From UBA830 sp002295635 (GTDB taxonomy: Bacteria > Pseudomonadota > Alphaproteobacteria > MPNO01 > UBA830), in assembly GCA_002295635.1 (NCBI GenBank), contig DBHK01000015.1:132553-196552 (forward strand): a DNA stretch of 64,000 bases, in the 5' to 3' direction. A program made the translations under genes and the position numbers. The notes under the pieces are model-generated. The model did not search any database, was not told the origin of the DNA, and saw nothing but the letters and a program-made list of their open reading frames with translations. This document shows, in pieces, positions 17,003-26,342 of the stretch (position 1 is the first letter of the stretch; each line of letters opens with the position of its first letter).

Positions 17003-18481
17003 TCAACGAGGGCGGGCTGGCTTCTTTAAGAAATCTGGCATGTGATCGCCCAATCCGACAACAGAATTATCCGGTTCTCTATCAACGCCCGTATGACTTT
17101 TGTTGCGCCGACTATCGGCTTTACCTTTTCTATTTTTGGCCGCACCGTCATCTGACGTTTTTGACTTTTTACGGTGGTCATATCGCCGTGGAGGTTTGTG
17201 TTCACCATCTACCCTGCTGTCGGATTTTTCTTGATTGCCTCGGGCCTGCGGATTCCCCGCGTTATTTACCTTGTTTTGTGCCTGTCCGTTACTTCTGCGC
17301 GATCGTCCTCGCCGTTTGCTGTCGATATCCTCAAGTTTCTCCATCCCTAATCCCGAAATTTCTATTCGGGGAATAGGATTACCTAAAAGCGTCTCTATAC
17401 CATTTACGAAAACGCCGTCAGATGGTGTGGCTAGGGTAAATGCTCGACCTTCGCGGCCTGCGCGTCCCGTCCGTCCTATACGGTGGATATAGTCTTCAGA
17501 CTGCATTGGTACGTCGAAATTAAACACTACGGGTAGATCGTCTATATCGAGGCCACGAGCGGCTACATCGCTTGCAACTAGAAAATTGATTTCACCGCGT
17601 TTGAACCTCTCGAGGGTTTCGCTTCGGCTTGCCTGGTCCATGTCGCCATGCAAACCGGCTGCGTTGAAACCATATTTACGCAGGGATTTTTCAAGAATAT
17701 CTACGTCACGTTTTCGATTACAAAAAATGATCGCGGTCTCAACGTTTTCTTGCTTTATGATACCTCTTAGTGCCTCTCCCTTTTTTCGCTGATCGACGAC
17801 GGAAAGAGTCTGCGATACCGTTTCCGCAGCGGGTTGTGATAGAGGAGCGACAGTCACTTCTTTCGGGTTCATCAAAAATGCATCGGAAAGCCGACGTATC
17901 TCTGGGGGCATCGTTGCTGAGAAAAAAAGTGTCTGTCGAATTTTCGGTAACAACGAAACAATTTTCTCGACGTCGGGAATAAAGCCCATATCGAGCATCC
18001 GATCAGCTTCATCGATCACAAGAATTTTAATGTCATTTAGGAGAATTCGGCCACGCTCAAAATGATCGAGTAGGCGTCCCGGGGTTGCGATAAGCACGTC
18101 GACGCCGCGATCCAGCATCTTCGTCTGTTCATCCATGGAAACTCCACCGATGAGCAGCGCCATAGTCAGTTTATTATGCTTACCGTATATCTCAAAATTT
18201 TCCGCTATTTGGGTTGCCAACTCTCGTGTGGGGGTGAGGATTAATGAACGGGGCATCCGGGCCTTGGCACGACCACTTGAAAGTATATCGATCATGGGAA
18301 GGGTGAAAGATGCCGTTTTGCCGGTGCCAGTTTGCGCACACCCTAGCACATCGCGGGCCATGAGCACGTAGGGGATGGCTTCCTGCTGAATAGGCGTCGG
18401 TTTGACGTATCCTGCGTCATCGATCGCTTTTAAAACTTCCGGGCTCAGCCCGAGATCTGAAAAACTCATACCTGCTTGCAT
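17003..18481 (-). CDS. DEAD-box ATP-dependent RNA helicase, RhlE-like
   Basis: This 492-residue helicase has a Q motif (FSDLGLSP, then YVKPTPIQQEAIP), motif I AQTGTGKT, motif II VIDEADRMLD, motif III SATMP, and motif VI HRIGRTGRAGREG. A basic, low-complexity tail of roughly 100 residues rich in K, R and N follows, typical of RNA-binding tails in cold-adaptation or ribosome-assembly helicases. The true start may be the ATG at 18469 (MSFSDLGL), where relatives begin. Neither start has a strong Shine-Dalgarno. Confidence 0.93.
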   Translation of the reverse strand: MQAGMSFSDLGLSPEVLKAIDDAGYVKPTPIQQEAIPYVLMARDVLGCAQTGTGKTASFTLPMIDILSSGRAKARMPRSLILTPTRELATQIAENFEIYGKHNKLTMALLIGGVSMDEQTKMLDRGVDVLIATPGRLLDHFERGRILLNDIKILVIDEADRMLDMGFIPDVEKIVSLLPKIRQTLFFSATMPPEIRRLSDAFLMNPKEVTVAPLSQPAAETVSQTLSVVDQRKKGEALRGIIKQENVETAIIFCNRKRDVDILEKSLRKYGFNAAGLHGDMDQASRSETLERFKRGEINFLVASDVAARGLDIDDLPVVFNFDVPMQSEDYIHRIGRTGRAGREGRAFTLATPSDGVFVNGIETLLGNPIPRIEISGLGMEKLEDIDSKRRGRSRRSNGQAQNKVNNAGNPQARGNQEKSDSRVDGEHKPPRRYDHRKKSKTSDDGAAKNRKGKADSRRNKSHTGVDREPDNSVVGLGDHMPDFLKKPARPR

Positions 18482-18649
18482 GTAGCTGAAAAATCAGGTC
18501 GGTAAAACATCTTAGAACTTGCTGCGACCCATTTTAGATTATTACGCTATAACACACTTGGCGAATCAATAAAACAAACGGTAATCGGCGGAATAGGTTT
18601 TTGATAAGCACTCAGGACTCTTCCCATTATATTACCGTAGTTTCCGATT

Positions 18650-20659
18650 TTAAATGTCGACATAGTGAACTTTACCGGCGTTTTGCTGAATAAATTTTAA
18701 ACGTTGTTCTGGTTTACGGCCCATTAAACGCTCGACGAGATCAGCTGTAGATCCTAACGCGTTTTCCGTGGATTTTTCTCTACCAGCGGCGTGTTCCTCA
18801 TCGTCTATTGGAAGTATGATTTTCAACAAAGTTCTGCTATCTGGATTCATAGTTGTTTCTTTCAACTGAGCTGGAGGCATCTCGCCAAGCCCTTTAAACC
18901 GGCTGATCTCTACTTTCCTCTTATCTGAGAACACGGTTTCAAGTAATTCTGCCTTATGCGTATCGTCGCGCGCGTAGCTGACCAATGCTCCCTGAGATAT
19001 CCGGTATAGGGGTGGCATCGCTAGGAAAAGATTTCCATCGGCAACCATCTGCGGCATTTGTTGGAAGAAAAAGGTCATTAGAAGAGACGCGATATGTGCT
19101 CCGTCGACATCCGCATCCGTCATAATAACGACGCGTTCATAGCGAAGTTTTGCTGGGTCGTAGTGACCTCCGTATCCGCAGCCGAGCGCTTGGACTAGAT
19201 CCATGATTTCTTGATTAGCTCGAATCTTTTCCTCCGTGGCGCTAGCGACATTTAGGATTTTTCCGCGGAGCGGCAGGATCGCCTGTGTTTTCCGGTCGCG
19301 CGCTTGCTTAGCAGAACCTCCAGCTGAATCGCCTTCCACTAAGAAGATTTCTGTCCCCAGAGCAGAGCCTGAAGCACAATCAGCCAATTTCCCGGGGAGT
19401 CGGACCTTACGGGTCGGTGTTTTGCGCGCAAACTCTCGATCTTTACGTCGCTGTATTCGTTCCTCCGCACGTTCAAGAATGTGTCCCAGCAGCGCATCGG
19501 CATCCTGTGGATTGCCAGTTAAAAAATGTTCGAAGTGATCCTTGATTGAATTTTCGACGAGTTTCGAAAGACCGGGGGAAGACAGCTTCTCCTTGGTCTG
19601 GCCCTGAAACTCGGGATCTGGGATAAACACCGATAGGATACCTGTTGCACCGCCAAATACATCGTCGCCTATAATAATGTTGGCTCGTTTGTTGCCCGAC
19701 ATTTCACCGAAAGACCTCAAGCCTCGGGCGAGGGATGCTTTCAGGCCGTTCTCATGAGTGCCACCCTCCGGCGTCGCAACCGTATTGCAATAGGACACTA
19801 TGGCGCCGTCTCCCTGTTCGGCCCATGCTAATGCCCATTCAGCGCGCCCCCTATGCCCGCCAAGTTCCGCTTGGCCGTCAAAGGGGAGATTTGTTACCAT
19901 TCCACGGCCGTTAAGAGCATTGCTCAGGTAGTCCGACAAGCCCTTGGGAAAGTGGAGGGTTTCTTTTTCGGGAACTTCTGCGCTCCCTTGGGTTAGCTGT
20001 TGTGCGCAGGACCAACGGATCTCGACTCCCTTAAACAAATAAGCTTTTGCTTTGGCCATATTGTAAAGCTTGGACGGATTTAGATTTGCTGTCTCTCCGA
20101 AGATTTCGGGGTCCGGCCGGAAACTGATGGTGGTGCCTCGTTTGTTTACTGCATTACCAATATTTTTTAGCTTCTCTTTTGGTTTTCCTCGCTGATAGTT
20201 TTGGGCCCAGACTCTCTTGTCACGAGCAATTTCAACCCTGAGTTCGGCGGAAAGAGCATTGACTACTGACAGGCCTACGCCATGAAGCCCTCCCGAGGTC
20301 TTGTAGACATCCCCGTTGAATTTTCCACCTGAGTGAAGGGTTGTTAGTACGACCTCTAACGCCGACTTATTCTTATATTTGGGGTGCGGTTCGACCGGGA
20401 TTCCGCGGCCATTGTCGCGGATAGTTACAAATCCGTTCTCGGACAGATTAAGTTCAATCCAGTTCGCGTATCCTGCAACGGCTTCGTCCATAGAATTGTC
20501 GAGAATTTCAGCTACCAAGTGGTGCATCGCTCTCTCGTCGGTGCCCCCGATATACATTCCTGGCCGCTTCCGAACGGGCTCCAGCCCCTCCAAAACCTCA
20601 ATGTCGTTCGCAGAATAACGTTTTTGCTTTAAATCAGAATTTTCGAAAAGATCAGACAT
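18650..20659 (-). CDS. parE: DNA topoisomerase IV subunit B
   Basis: This 669-residue GHKL ATPase has EILDNSMDEAVAGYA, DNGRGIPVEPHPK, TSGGLHGVGLSVVNALS, the TOPRIM motifs EIFLVEGDSAGGSAKQARDR and TDADVDGAHI, and the C-terminal RFKGLGEMPPAQL. The DNSMDEAVAG form and the overall length fit ParE rather than GyrB. I use ATG 20659, 5 bases after AGGA; an upstream in-frame ATG at 20689 lacks one. ParC is not in the window. Confidence 0.95.
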   Translation of the reverse strand: MSDLFENSDLKQKRYSANDIEVLEGLEPVRKRPGMYIGGTDERAMHHLVAEILDNSMDEAVAGYANWIELNLSENGFVTIRDNGRGIPVEPHPKYKNKSALEVVLTTLHSGGKFNGDVYKTSGGLHGVGLSVVNALSAELRVEIARDKRVWAQNYQRGKPKEKLKNIGNAVNKRGTTISFRPDPEIFGETANLNPSKLYNMAKAKAYLFKGVEIRWSCAQQLTQGSAEVPEKETLHFPKGLSDYLSNALNGRGMVTNLPFDGQAELGGHRGRAEWALAWAEQGDGAIVSYCNTVATPEGGTHENGLKASLARGLRSFGEMSGNKRANIIIGDDVFGGATGILSVFIPDPEFQGQTKEKLSSPGLSKLVENSIKDHFEHFLTGNPQDADALLGHILERAEERIQRRKDREFARKTPTRKVRLPGKLADCASGSALGTEIFLVEGDSAGGSAKQARDRKTQAILPLRGKILNVASATEEKIRANQEIMDLVQALGCGYGGHYDPAKLRYERVVIMTDADVDGAHIASLLMTFFFQQMPQMVADGNLFLAMPPLYRISQGALVSYARDDTHKAELLETVFSDKRKVEISRFKGLGEMPPAQLKETTMNPDSRTLLKIILPIDDEEHAAGREKSTENALGSTADLVERLMGRKPEQRLKFIQQNAGKVHYVDI

Positions 20660-20986
20660 GGCATCCTGTGTGTACGCATATAACTGCATTCATAAAACAA
20701 ACTTTGAGAGAAGCGGAGCGACAGCATAAAGTATAATCGGAGATTAATAGCACTATATGATGTGGAAAGATCGTATAAAGAGGGTAGATCGCGAATCAAT
20801 CTTCTTATGGGAAGAGGTGGCGGGTAGGAAAGACGGCGCCAGATTTTTCCGGAATTTCGGCTCCCGGGCTACGATGTCTAATCTGTTTAGATAGCTGAGT
20901 GATATTCCAACTACCCGTTGATCCGCGATATTACGGCTGGCTATTGTTGGTGGAGACAAACGACAAGATTTGTCTTGGTTTAAGAT
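20660..20986. other. Gene-free region between parE and glnA
   Basis: I see no gene here. A 68-codon minus-strand frame (20753-20959) has no family features or good ribosome site. The region should contain the parE promoter. Confidence 0.5.
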
Positions 20987-21013
20987 AAAAAAGAGCTGCC
21001 TTCAGGCAGCTCT
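20987..21013 (-). terminator. Rho-independent terminator of glnBA
   Basis: AGAGCTGCC and GGCAGCTCT form a 9-base stem with a TTCA loop. On the minus strand it is followed by a run of T. It lies 24 bases past the glnA stop. Confidence 0.85.
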
Positions 21014-21036
21014 CGTCGCGTTGCCGTCGTTGAAAC

Positions 21037-22449
21037 CTATATGCTGTAGTACATTGAGAATTCGACTGGATGTGGCGTCTGCTCGAAGGTGTAAATCTCC
21101 TCCCATTTTAACTCCATATAACCCTCGATAAGGTCGGTCGGGAATACGTCTCCCTGAGTAAGGAAATCGTGGTCAACTTCAAGTGACTCGATTGCCTCAC
21201 GAAGACTGTGGCTGACTGTGGGTACTCCGAACAACTCCTCTGGCGGTAGGTCGTAAAGATTTTTGTCCATCGCATCTCCCGGGTGTACCTTATTCTGGAT
21301 ACCATCGATACCCGCCATAAGCATGGCCGAGAACGCGAAGTAGGGATTTGCAGTCGGATCCGGGAAACGGACTTCAATGCGCTTTCCGTTTGGTGACGTA
21401 GCATAAGGTATACGGCAAGACGCAGACCGATTACGTGCGGAATATGCAAGGAGCACCGGCGCTTCGTACCCGGGAATTAGGCGCTTATAGCTGTTAGTCG
21501 ACGCGTTGGTAAACGCGTTGAGAGCTTTGGCATGTTTGATTATGCCCCCGATATAATAGAGTGCTGTTTCCGAAAGGTCGGCATAGCCAGAACCTGCGAA
21601 GGTTGGCTTATCGTTCTTCCAGATTGATTGGTGGACATGCATACCTGATCCGTTGTCATTGAGGATCGGTTTCGGCATGAAAGTGGCAGTTTTCCCATAG
21701 GAGTGTGCGACGTTGTGGACACAGTATTTATATATCTGCACCCAGTCCGCCACTTTCAGTAAATGATTGAATTTGATACCGAGCTCGTTCTGGCTAGGGG
21801 CGACCTCGTGGTGATGTTTTTCGGTTGTTACGCCCATTTCTTCTATCACCGTAAGCATTTCAGCTCTGAGGTCGGTCATTGAATCGACTGGCGGAACGGG
21901 GAAGTAACCGCCTTTCGGACCTGGCCGATGACCAATATTTCCTCCTTCGAGTACGGAGCCGGCGTTGTAATCACCTTCTTCCTCATTTAGTGCGTAGAAC
22001 GTCTGATTCTGAGAGACGTCAAAACGAACGTCATCAAATACGAAGAATTCGAGTTCCGGTCCAAATACCGCGGTGTCACCGATGCCGGTCTGAGCGAGGT
22101 AGTTCTGAGCCCTTTTAGCTGTCGAACGCGGATCGCGGCTGTAAGGCTGTGCGGTGCTGGGCTCCAGCACGTCGCAAAATAGGATTAGTTGTTCTTGTGC
22201 GGCGAATGGGTCCATGACTGCGGTCGAGCAATCGGGACTAAGGGTCATATCGGACTCGTTGATATCCTTCCAGCCTGCGATTGACGATCCATCAAACATG
22301 ATACCGTCAGTGAGCATCTCTTCGTCGACTGTACCGACGGATTGAGCCGTGTGTTGCCACTTACCGCGCGGATCAGTGAACCGAAAATCCACATATTTTA
22401 CGTTGTTGTCTTCAATCATTTTGAAGACGTTTTTCATGTCGTCCGCCAT
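21037..22449 (-). CDS. glnA: Glutamine synthetase type I
   Basis: This 470-residue protein has DFRFTDPRGKWQH, MFDGSSIAGWKDINESDM, the active-site NGSGMHVHQS, and RSASCRIPYA. NLYDLPPEE contains the adenylylation tyrosine, so activity is likely tuned by GlnE. It makes glutamine from glutamate, ammonia and ATP. It lies downstream of glnB in one operon, driven by a sigma-54-like promoter and ended by a strong terminator. Confidence 0.98.
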   Translation of the reverse strand: MADDMKNVFKMIEDNNVKYVDFRFTDPRGKWQHTAQSVGTVDEEMLTDGIMFDGSSIAGWKDINESDMTLSPDCSTAVMDPFAAQEQLILFCDVLEPSTAQPYSRDPRSTAKRAQNYLAQTGIGDTAVFGPELEFFVFDDVRFDVSQNQTFYALNEEEGDYNAGSVLEGGNIGHRPGPKGGYFPVPPVDSMTDLRAEMLTVIEEMGVTTEKHHHEVAPSQNELGIKFNHLLKVADWVQIYKYCVHNVAHSYGKTATFMPKPILNDNGSGMHVHQSIWKNDKPTFAGSGYADLSETALYYIGGIIKHAKALNAFTNASTNSYKRLIPGYEAPVLLAYSARNRSASCRIPYATSPNGKRIEVRFPDPTANPYFAFSAMLMAGIDGIQNKVHPGDAMDKNLYDLPPEELFGVPTVSHSLREAIESLEVDHDFLTQGDVFPTDLIEGYMELKWEEIYTFEQTPHPVEFSMYYSI

Positions 22450-22557
22450 AGCTTTATTCCTTTCTGTGACGTGCTGTTCATCGAACCGAATCCCGCCGAT
22501 CTTTACGAATAATCGCTTCGGTCAATTGACTATTTGCGAAGTAGGTTTTGTAAGGGA

Positions 22558-22896
22558 TCAGATAGCTTCTGCACCCTTTTCTCCCGTCCGGATACGAAGT
22601 ATTTCTTCGACGTTCAAAACGAATATCTTGCCATCGCCGATACGGCCGGTATGAGCGGCTTGTTGGATCGCTTCTACCGCGTTTTCGACCAAAGTGTCTT
22701 CGATAACGACCTCTATTTTGACCTTTGGTAGAAAGTCCACTACATATTCTGCTCCCCGATATAGCTCGGTGTGGCCTTTCTGACGACCGAAACCTTTTGC
22801 TTCGGTAACTGTAAGCCCCTTAACCCCGACATCGTGCAATGCTTCCTTGACCTCATCAAGCTTGAAAGGTTTTATGATTGCCTCGATTTTTTTCAT
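22558..22896 (-). CDS. glnB: Nitrogen regulatory protein PII
   Basis: This 112-residue PII protein has EAIIKPFKLDEVKEAL at the start, the T-loop KGHTELYRGAEY with uridylylation Tyr51, and the B-loop AAHTGRIGDGKIFV. It senses 2-oxoglutarate and ATP/ADP and controls glutamine synthetase adenylylation and NtrB. It is the first gene of glnB-glnA, the usual alphaproteobacterial arrangement. Confidence 0.97.
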   Translation of the reverse strand: MKKIEAIIKPFKLDEVKEALHDVGVKGLTVTEAKGFGRQKGHTELYRGAEYVVDFLPKVKIEVVIEDTLVENAVEAIQQAAHTGRIGDGKIFVLNVEEILRIRTGEKGAEAI

Positions 22897-22965
22897 GACT
22901 CTAGCGCATCCTTTTTAAAATCTGAGTTCAGCCAACTACCCCACCCAGATAGATATTTTATTAGA

Positions 22966-22982
22966 TGCAGGATTCGTGCCAA
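22966..22982 (-). promoter_or_regulatory. Sigma-54 (-24/-12) promoter of glnBA
   Basis: The minus strand reads TTGGCACGAATCCTGCA, matching the sigma-54 consensus YTGGCACG-N4-TTGCW with one mismatch. The expected transcription start is about 60 bases ahead of glnB. A weak NtrC-like half-site pair, TGCACAATTCTTGGTCA at 23074-23090, lies about 100 bases upstream. Nitrogen-limited activation by NtrC is the expected control. Confidence 0.72.
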
Positions 22983-23160
22983 CTCTCGATTGGTTTGTAA
23001 AGCGCGGTTAGTTTGAGTTCTAAACTCTTTCAGCACCCTAAGTGCCTTCTAAATGATCAAAAATCAGCCAATTTGCACAATTCTTGGTCATTATAAACTG
23101 AAATCTACCAATTATTTTCTGGGCTAGCGTATCAAACCGTGAAGTAAGTTAGAAACTTAC

Positions 23161-23229
23161 TCAATCTGCTAGTCGTCGTTGCCTTATCCTTTCCAGTATG
23201 ACCTCAAACATCTCATCGCTAATAAGCAT
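23161..23229 (-). CDS. Possible 22-codon ORF
   Basis: An ATG at 23229, with GAGG 8 bases upstream, opens a 22-codon frame reading MLISDEMFEVILERIRQRRL and ending at TGA 23161. The frame also stays open and protein-like for about 17 codons upstream (REL FTPDEVG region) without a standard start. It may be a small regulatory peptide or the remnant of a longer gene. It lies upstream of the glnBA promoter on the same strand. Confidence 0.25.
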   Translation of the reverse strand: MLISDEMFEVILERIRQRRLAD

Positions 23230-23305
23230 CAAGCCAACCTCGTCTGGTGTAAATAGTTCACGATGTGCTACGAGAGAAATTACAATATTTTAGCGGAAGG
23301 TGAGT

Positions 23306-24463
23306 GTGAACGTCGGTAACAAGATTCTATCCAGTTTTGGTACGACAATTTTTGAGGTCATGTCGCGTCTTTCTCAGAAACATGGAGCCGTCAATCTCGG
23401 GCAGGGCTTTCCGGACGGAAACGGTCCAGTTGATGTGGTAGAAGCAGCGGTTGAGTATCTGCGCAACGGCGTCAACCAGTATCCTTCGATGTTCGGACTT
23501 CCCGAATTACGCACGGCCGTGGCAGAACATGCATCGCGGTTTTACGGGCTTGAAATAGACTGGCAGACGGAGACCTTGGTGACCTCAGGCGGCACAGAGG
23601 CGCTATGTGCGACTCTGCTCGGCTTAATAGAGCCGGGTGATGAAGTAATTTTAATTGAGCCGCTTTATGACTCCTACTTGCCGATAGTCAAGCGCGCCGG
23701 GGGTATCCCAAAGTTAGTAAGCTTGCGTCCGCCAGATTGGGCGTTGCCGCGTGCTGAGTTAGAGGCTGCTTTCAGCAATGCAACAAAGCTGATTCTGGTG
23801 AATACCCCTATGAATCCATGTGCTAAGGTTTTCAGTGACGATGAATTGAATTTCATTGCGGCACTTTGCCAGAAATATGATGTGTTCGCGGTGTGCGACG
23901 AGGTTTATGAGCATCTGGCGTTTGACGGCCTATCTCACGTTCCTATGATAACGCTGCCAGGCATGCGGACGCGGACTGTGCGTATCCAGTCTGCCGGCAA
24001 AATCTTTTCTCTCACTGGTTGGAAAATTGGTATGATTACGGCCGCGCCAGATCTTTTAAATCCAATTTCCAAGGCGCATCAGTATCTTACCTTCACCACT
24101 CCACCAAACCTGCAGTCGGCAGTCGCTTATGGGTTAAGGAAAGACGATGTATATTTCGAAGAACTCAATTCCGACATGCAGGCTCGGCGTGATCATCTCG
24201 CCAAGGGCTTGCAAGAAATTGGCTTTGAAGTCGTTCCATGTCAGGGGACCTATTTTTTAACGACCGATTTCCGGCCGCTTGGATACAATGAGATGGATAC
24301 AGAATTCTGCGAGTATCTGACGGTTGAGGCAGGGGTCGCTGCTGTACCGGTCAGCGCTTTTTATACCTCTGAAAACACTAGTTATTTCGCGCGGTTTTCG
24401 TTCTGTAAAAAACCCGAGACAATTGACGAGGCGCTTCGAAGGCTAAAAAACCATTTTGCGTGA
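23306..24463 (+). CDS. PLP-dependent aminotransferase, class I/II
   Basis: This protein of about 385 residues has the fold-type I pattern: GAVNLGQGFPDGNGP, NQYPSMFGLPELR, VTSGGTEALCATLLG, NTPMNPCAKV, CDEVYEHLAFDG and the PLP lysine in SAGKIFSLTGWKIG. The NLGQGFPD and GKIFS..GWK forms resemble kynurenine/glutamine transaminases and methionine aminotransferase YbdL. I prefer GTG 23306, 5 bases after AAGG; GTG 23300 is also possible. The substrate is not certain. It is divergent from glnB, consistent with but not proving a role in nitrogen metabolism. Confidence 0.88.
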   Translation: MNVGNKILSSFGTTIFEVMSRLSQKHGAVNLGQGFPDGNGPVDVVEAAVEYLRNGVNQYPSMFGLPELRTAVAEHASRFYGLEIDWQTETLVTSGGTEALCATLLGLIEPGDEVILIEPLYDSYLPIVKRAGGIPKLVSLRPPDWALPRAELEAAFSNATKLILVNTPMNPCAKVFSDDELNFIAALCQKYDVFAVCDEVYEHLAFDGLSHVPMITLPGMRTRTVRIQSAGKIFSLTGWKIGMITAAPDLLNPISKAHQYLTFTTPPNLQSAVAYGLRKDDVYFEELNSDMQARRDHLAKGLQEIGFEVVPCQGTYFLTTDFRPLGYNEMDTEFCEYLTVEAGVAAVPVSAFYTSENTSYFARFSFCKKPETIDEALRRLKNHFA

Positions 24464-24524
24464 TGGCGCTTGTTGCGGGTTGACGTTCTAGAACGCGGGG
24501 GCTAATTACGTCGCCGTTTGAAGT

Positions 24525-24599
24525 GGTGGCTGTAGCTCAGTTGGTTAGAGCACCTGATTGTGGTTCAGGGGGTCGAGGGTTCAAATCCCTTCAGCCACC
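24525..24599 (+). tRNA. tRNA-His (GTG)
   Basis: Acceptor GTGGCTG/CAGCCAC, D-arm AGCTCAGTTGGTTAGAGC, anticodon loop TTGTGGT with anticodon GTG, and a standard TTCAAAT T-loop. G at 24525 and C at 24599 give the G(-1):C73 pair diagnostic of tRNA-His. Confidence 0.96.
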
Positions 24600-24951
24600 C
24601 CAATTTTTTCAATGACTTAGCTGTTTCTCGTATTTGCCGCTTTGCCAATTTGCGAGACTTTCTTCGCGCATTTGTGCCAGCTGATCCATCACTTCCAGTT
24701 TTTTCTGCGTGTGGTGTGTGGCATATCGCAGAGTGCTTTTGATGTGATTAATCCAACCATCATTAGCTGATCTATTTTGAACGCATCATTGGAAATGATA
24801 ATAGTGGGAATTAACTCAGATATAATAGCATCAGTGCGAGAAAATCAGGCCGGTCGAATAGCCCCGGTTCATTTTTTTTGATTAAATGCTATCAATGAGT
24901 TTGTTTTCCGGGGAGGGACGGAATCAAAGTAACTAAGTAGGAGTCGATCTA
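24600..24951. other. Gene-free region after tRNA-His
   Basis: I see no gene or strong terminator in these 352 bases. A T-rich run follows the tRNA directly (24603-24609). The stretch from 24770 is AT-rich and probably carries the promoter of the following monooxygenase. Confidence 0.5.
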
Positions 24952-26298
24952 ATGCCTAATCGAGGCCAAATGAATTTGGCTGCTTATTATAATCCCTCCG
25001 GACACCATGTTGCCTCGTGGCGACATCCTCAGGCACAAGCCGACGCACACGAGAATTTCCAGCACTATACTGAGATAGCGAAGACCGCCGAACGCGCTAA
25101 ATTTGATCTATTGTTTCTTGCCGATTCGAACTCCGTTCGCCCAGCGCATATCGATGCACTAAGCCGTTCAGTACAATTCATTGCTCATTTCGAGCCCTTA
25201 ACTCTACTCTCGGCCTTGGCAGCAGTCACAACCCATATTGGCTTAGTCGGAACAGCGTCATCAAGCTGGAATGAGCCTTATCATATTGCCCGGAAGTTTG
25301 CCTCCTTGGATCACATCTCAAGTGGTCGGGCCGGATGGAATGTTGTAACGTCTGGGAACGATTCTGACGCTCAAAATTTTAGTGGTGAACGCGCATACGC
25401 TCATGCTGATCGCTACGATAGGGCCCATGAGGTGGTCGATATTGTAAAGGGGCTTTGGGACAGCTGGGATGATGACGCCTTTATCCGTGATAACGACTCC
25501 GGACTGTTTTTTAACCCGGAAAAGATGCATGAGCTAAATCATCGGAGTGAGCGTTATTCGATCCGTGGTCCCTTGAACATTTCTCGACCACCGCAGGGGC
25601 ACCCTGTAATTATACAAGCGGGTGCCTCGGACGCTGGCAAGGAATTGGCGGGACGGACGGCCGAAGCTATCTTTAGTCCTCACTTAAACCAGGAGTCTGC
25701 CAAAGAATATTATGATGATGTTAAATCCCGGATGATCGGCCATGGTCGTGAACCGGAACACTGTCGTATCCTCCCGGGTATCAGTATCTACGTAAAACCA
25801 ACTGAGGCCGAGGCGAGGGAGGACTTTGAATACATTCAGTCTCTGATTCACCCGATCGTTGCTAGAGAAATATTGGGGACCATGCTTGGCGTTGATTTGT
25901 CTGGTTATGACTTGAATAAGCCACTGCCGGCCGATTTGCCCGAACATTGGGGTGGTAACAAAGGGCACTACGAAGAACTAACGAAAAAGGGACGCACAGA
26001 AAATCTGACAATAAGAGAGCTAGGCGCCCATGTAGCAGGTGCGCGCGGCAAAAATGTTTTTGTCGGCGATCCGGTGCAGGTGGCAGACTACATGGAAGAT
26101 TGGTTTGTCAATAACGCTTGTGACGGTTTTACCATAATGCCACCTTATCTTCCTGGATCCCTTGATGATTTTGTCGCCCTGGTGTTACCGGAACTTCGAA
26201 AACGCGGGCGTTTTAGGACAGAATATAAGGGAAAAACTTTACGAGAAAACCTGGGTCTTCCGAGACCCAAAAGTCGTTATGATCTAGATTCTCATTAA
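24952..26298 (+). CDS. NtaA/SnaA/DszA-family flavin monooxygenase
   Basis: This 448-residue luciferase-like protein begins with the family's NLAAYYNPSGHHVASWRHP. It then shows KFDLLFLADS, LEPLTLLSALAAVT-type sequence, SSSWNEPYHIARKFASLDHI, SGRAGWNVVTSGN, and HPVIIQAGASDAGKELAGR. Relatives oxidise nitrilotriacetate, EDTA, pristinamycin or dibenzothiophene sulfone with reduced FMN from a partner reductase. A TAGGAG site supports the start. It is a single gene convergent with a hydroxyacid dehydrogenase. The substrate is unknown. Confidence 0.88.
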   Translation: MPNRGQMNLAAYYNPSGHHVASWRHPQAQADAHENFQHYTEIAKTAERAKFDLLFLADSNSVRPAHIDALSRSVQFIAHFEPLTLLSALAAVTTHIGLVGTASSSWNEPYHIARKFASLDHISSGRAGWNVVTSGNDSDAQNFSGERAYAHADRYDRAHEVVDIVKGLWDSWDDDAFIRDNDSGLFFNPEKMHELNHRSERYSIRGPLNISRPPQGHPVIIQAGASDAGKELAGRTAEAIFSPHLNQESAKEYYDDVKSRMIGHGREPEHCRILPGISIYVKPTEAEAREDFEYIQSLIHPIVAREILGTMLGVDLSGYDLNKPLPADLPEHWGGNKGHYEELTKKGRTENLTIRELGAHVAGARGKNVFVGDPVQVADYMEDWFVNNACDGFTIMPPYLPGSLDDFVALVLPELRKRGRFRTEYKGKTLRENLGLPRPKSRYDLDSH

Positions 26299-26342
26299 GC
26301 ACCACTAAGGCCGTTCAATTGAAGGCAGTTGACTATGGCTCC

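Noticed and set aside
20753..20959. 68-codon minus-strand ORF between parE and glnA
   Set aside because: No recognisable motif, no ribosome site, and not protein-like.
24560..24742. 60-codon ORF starting inside tRNA-His
   Set aside because: It begins in the tRNA and has no coding features.
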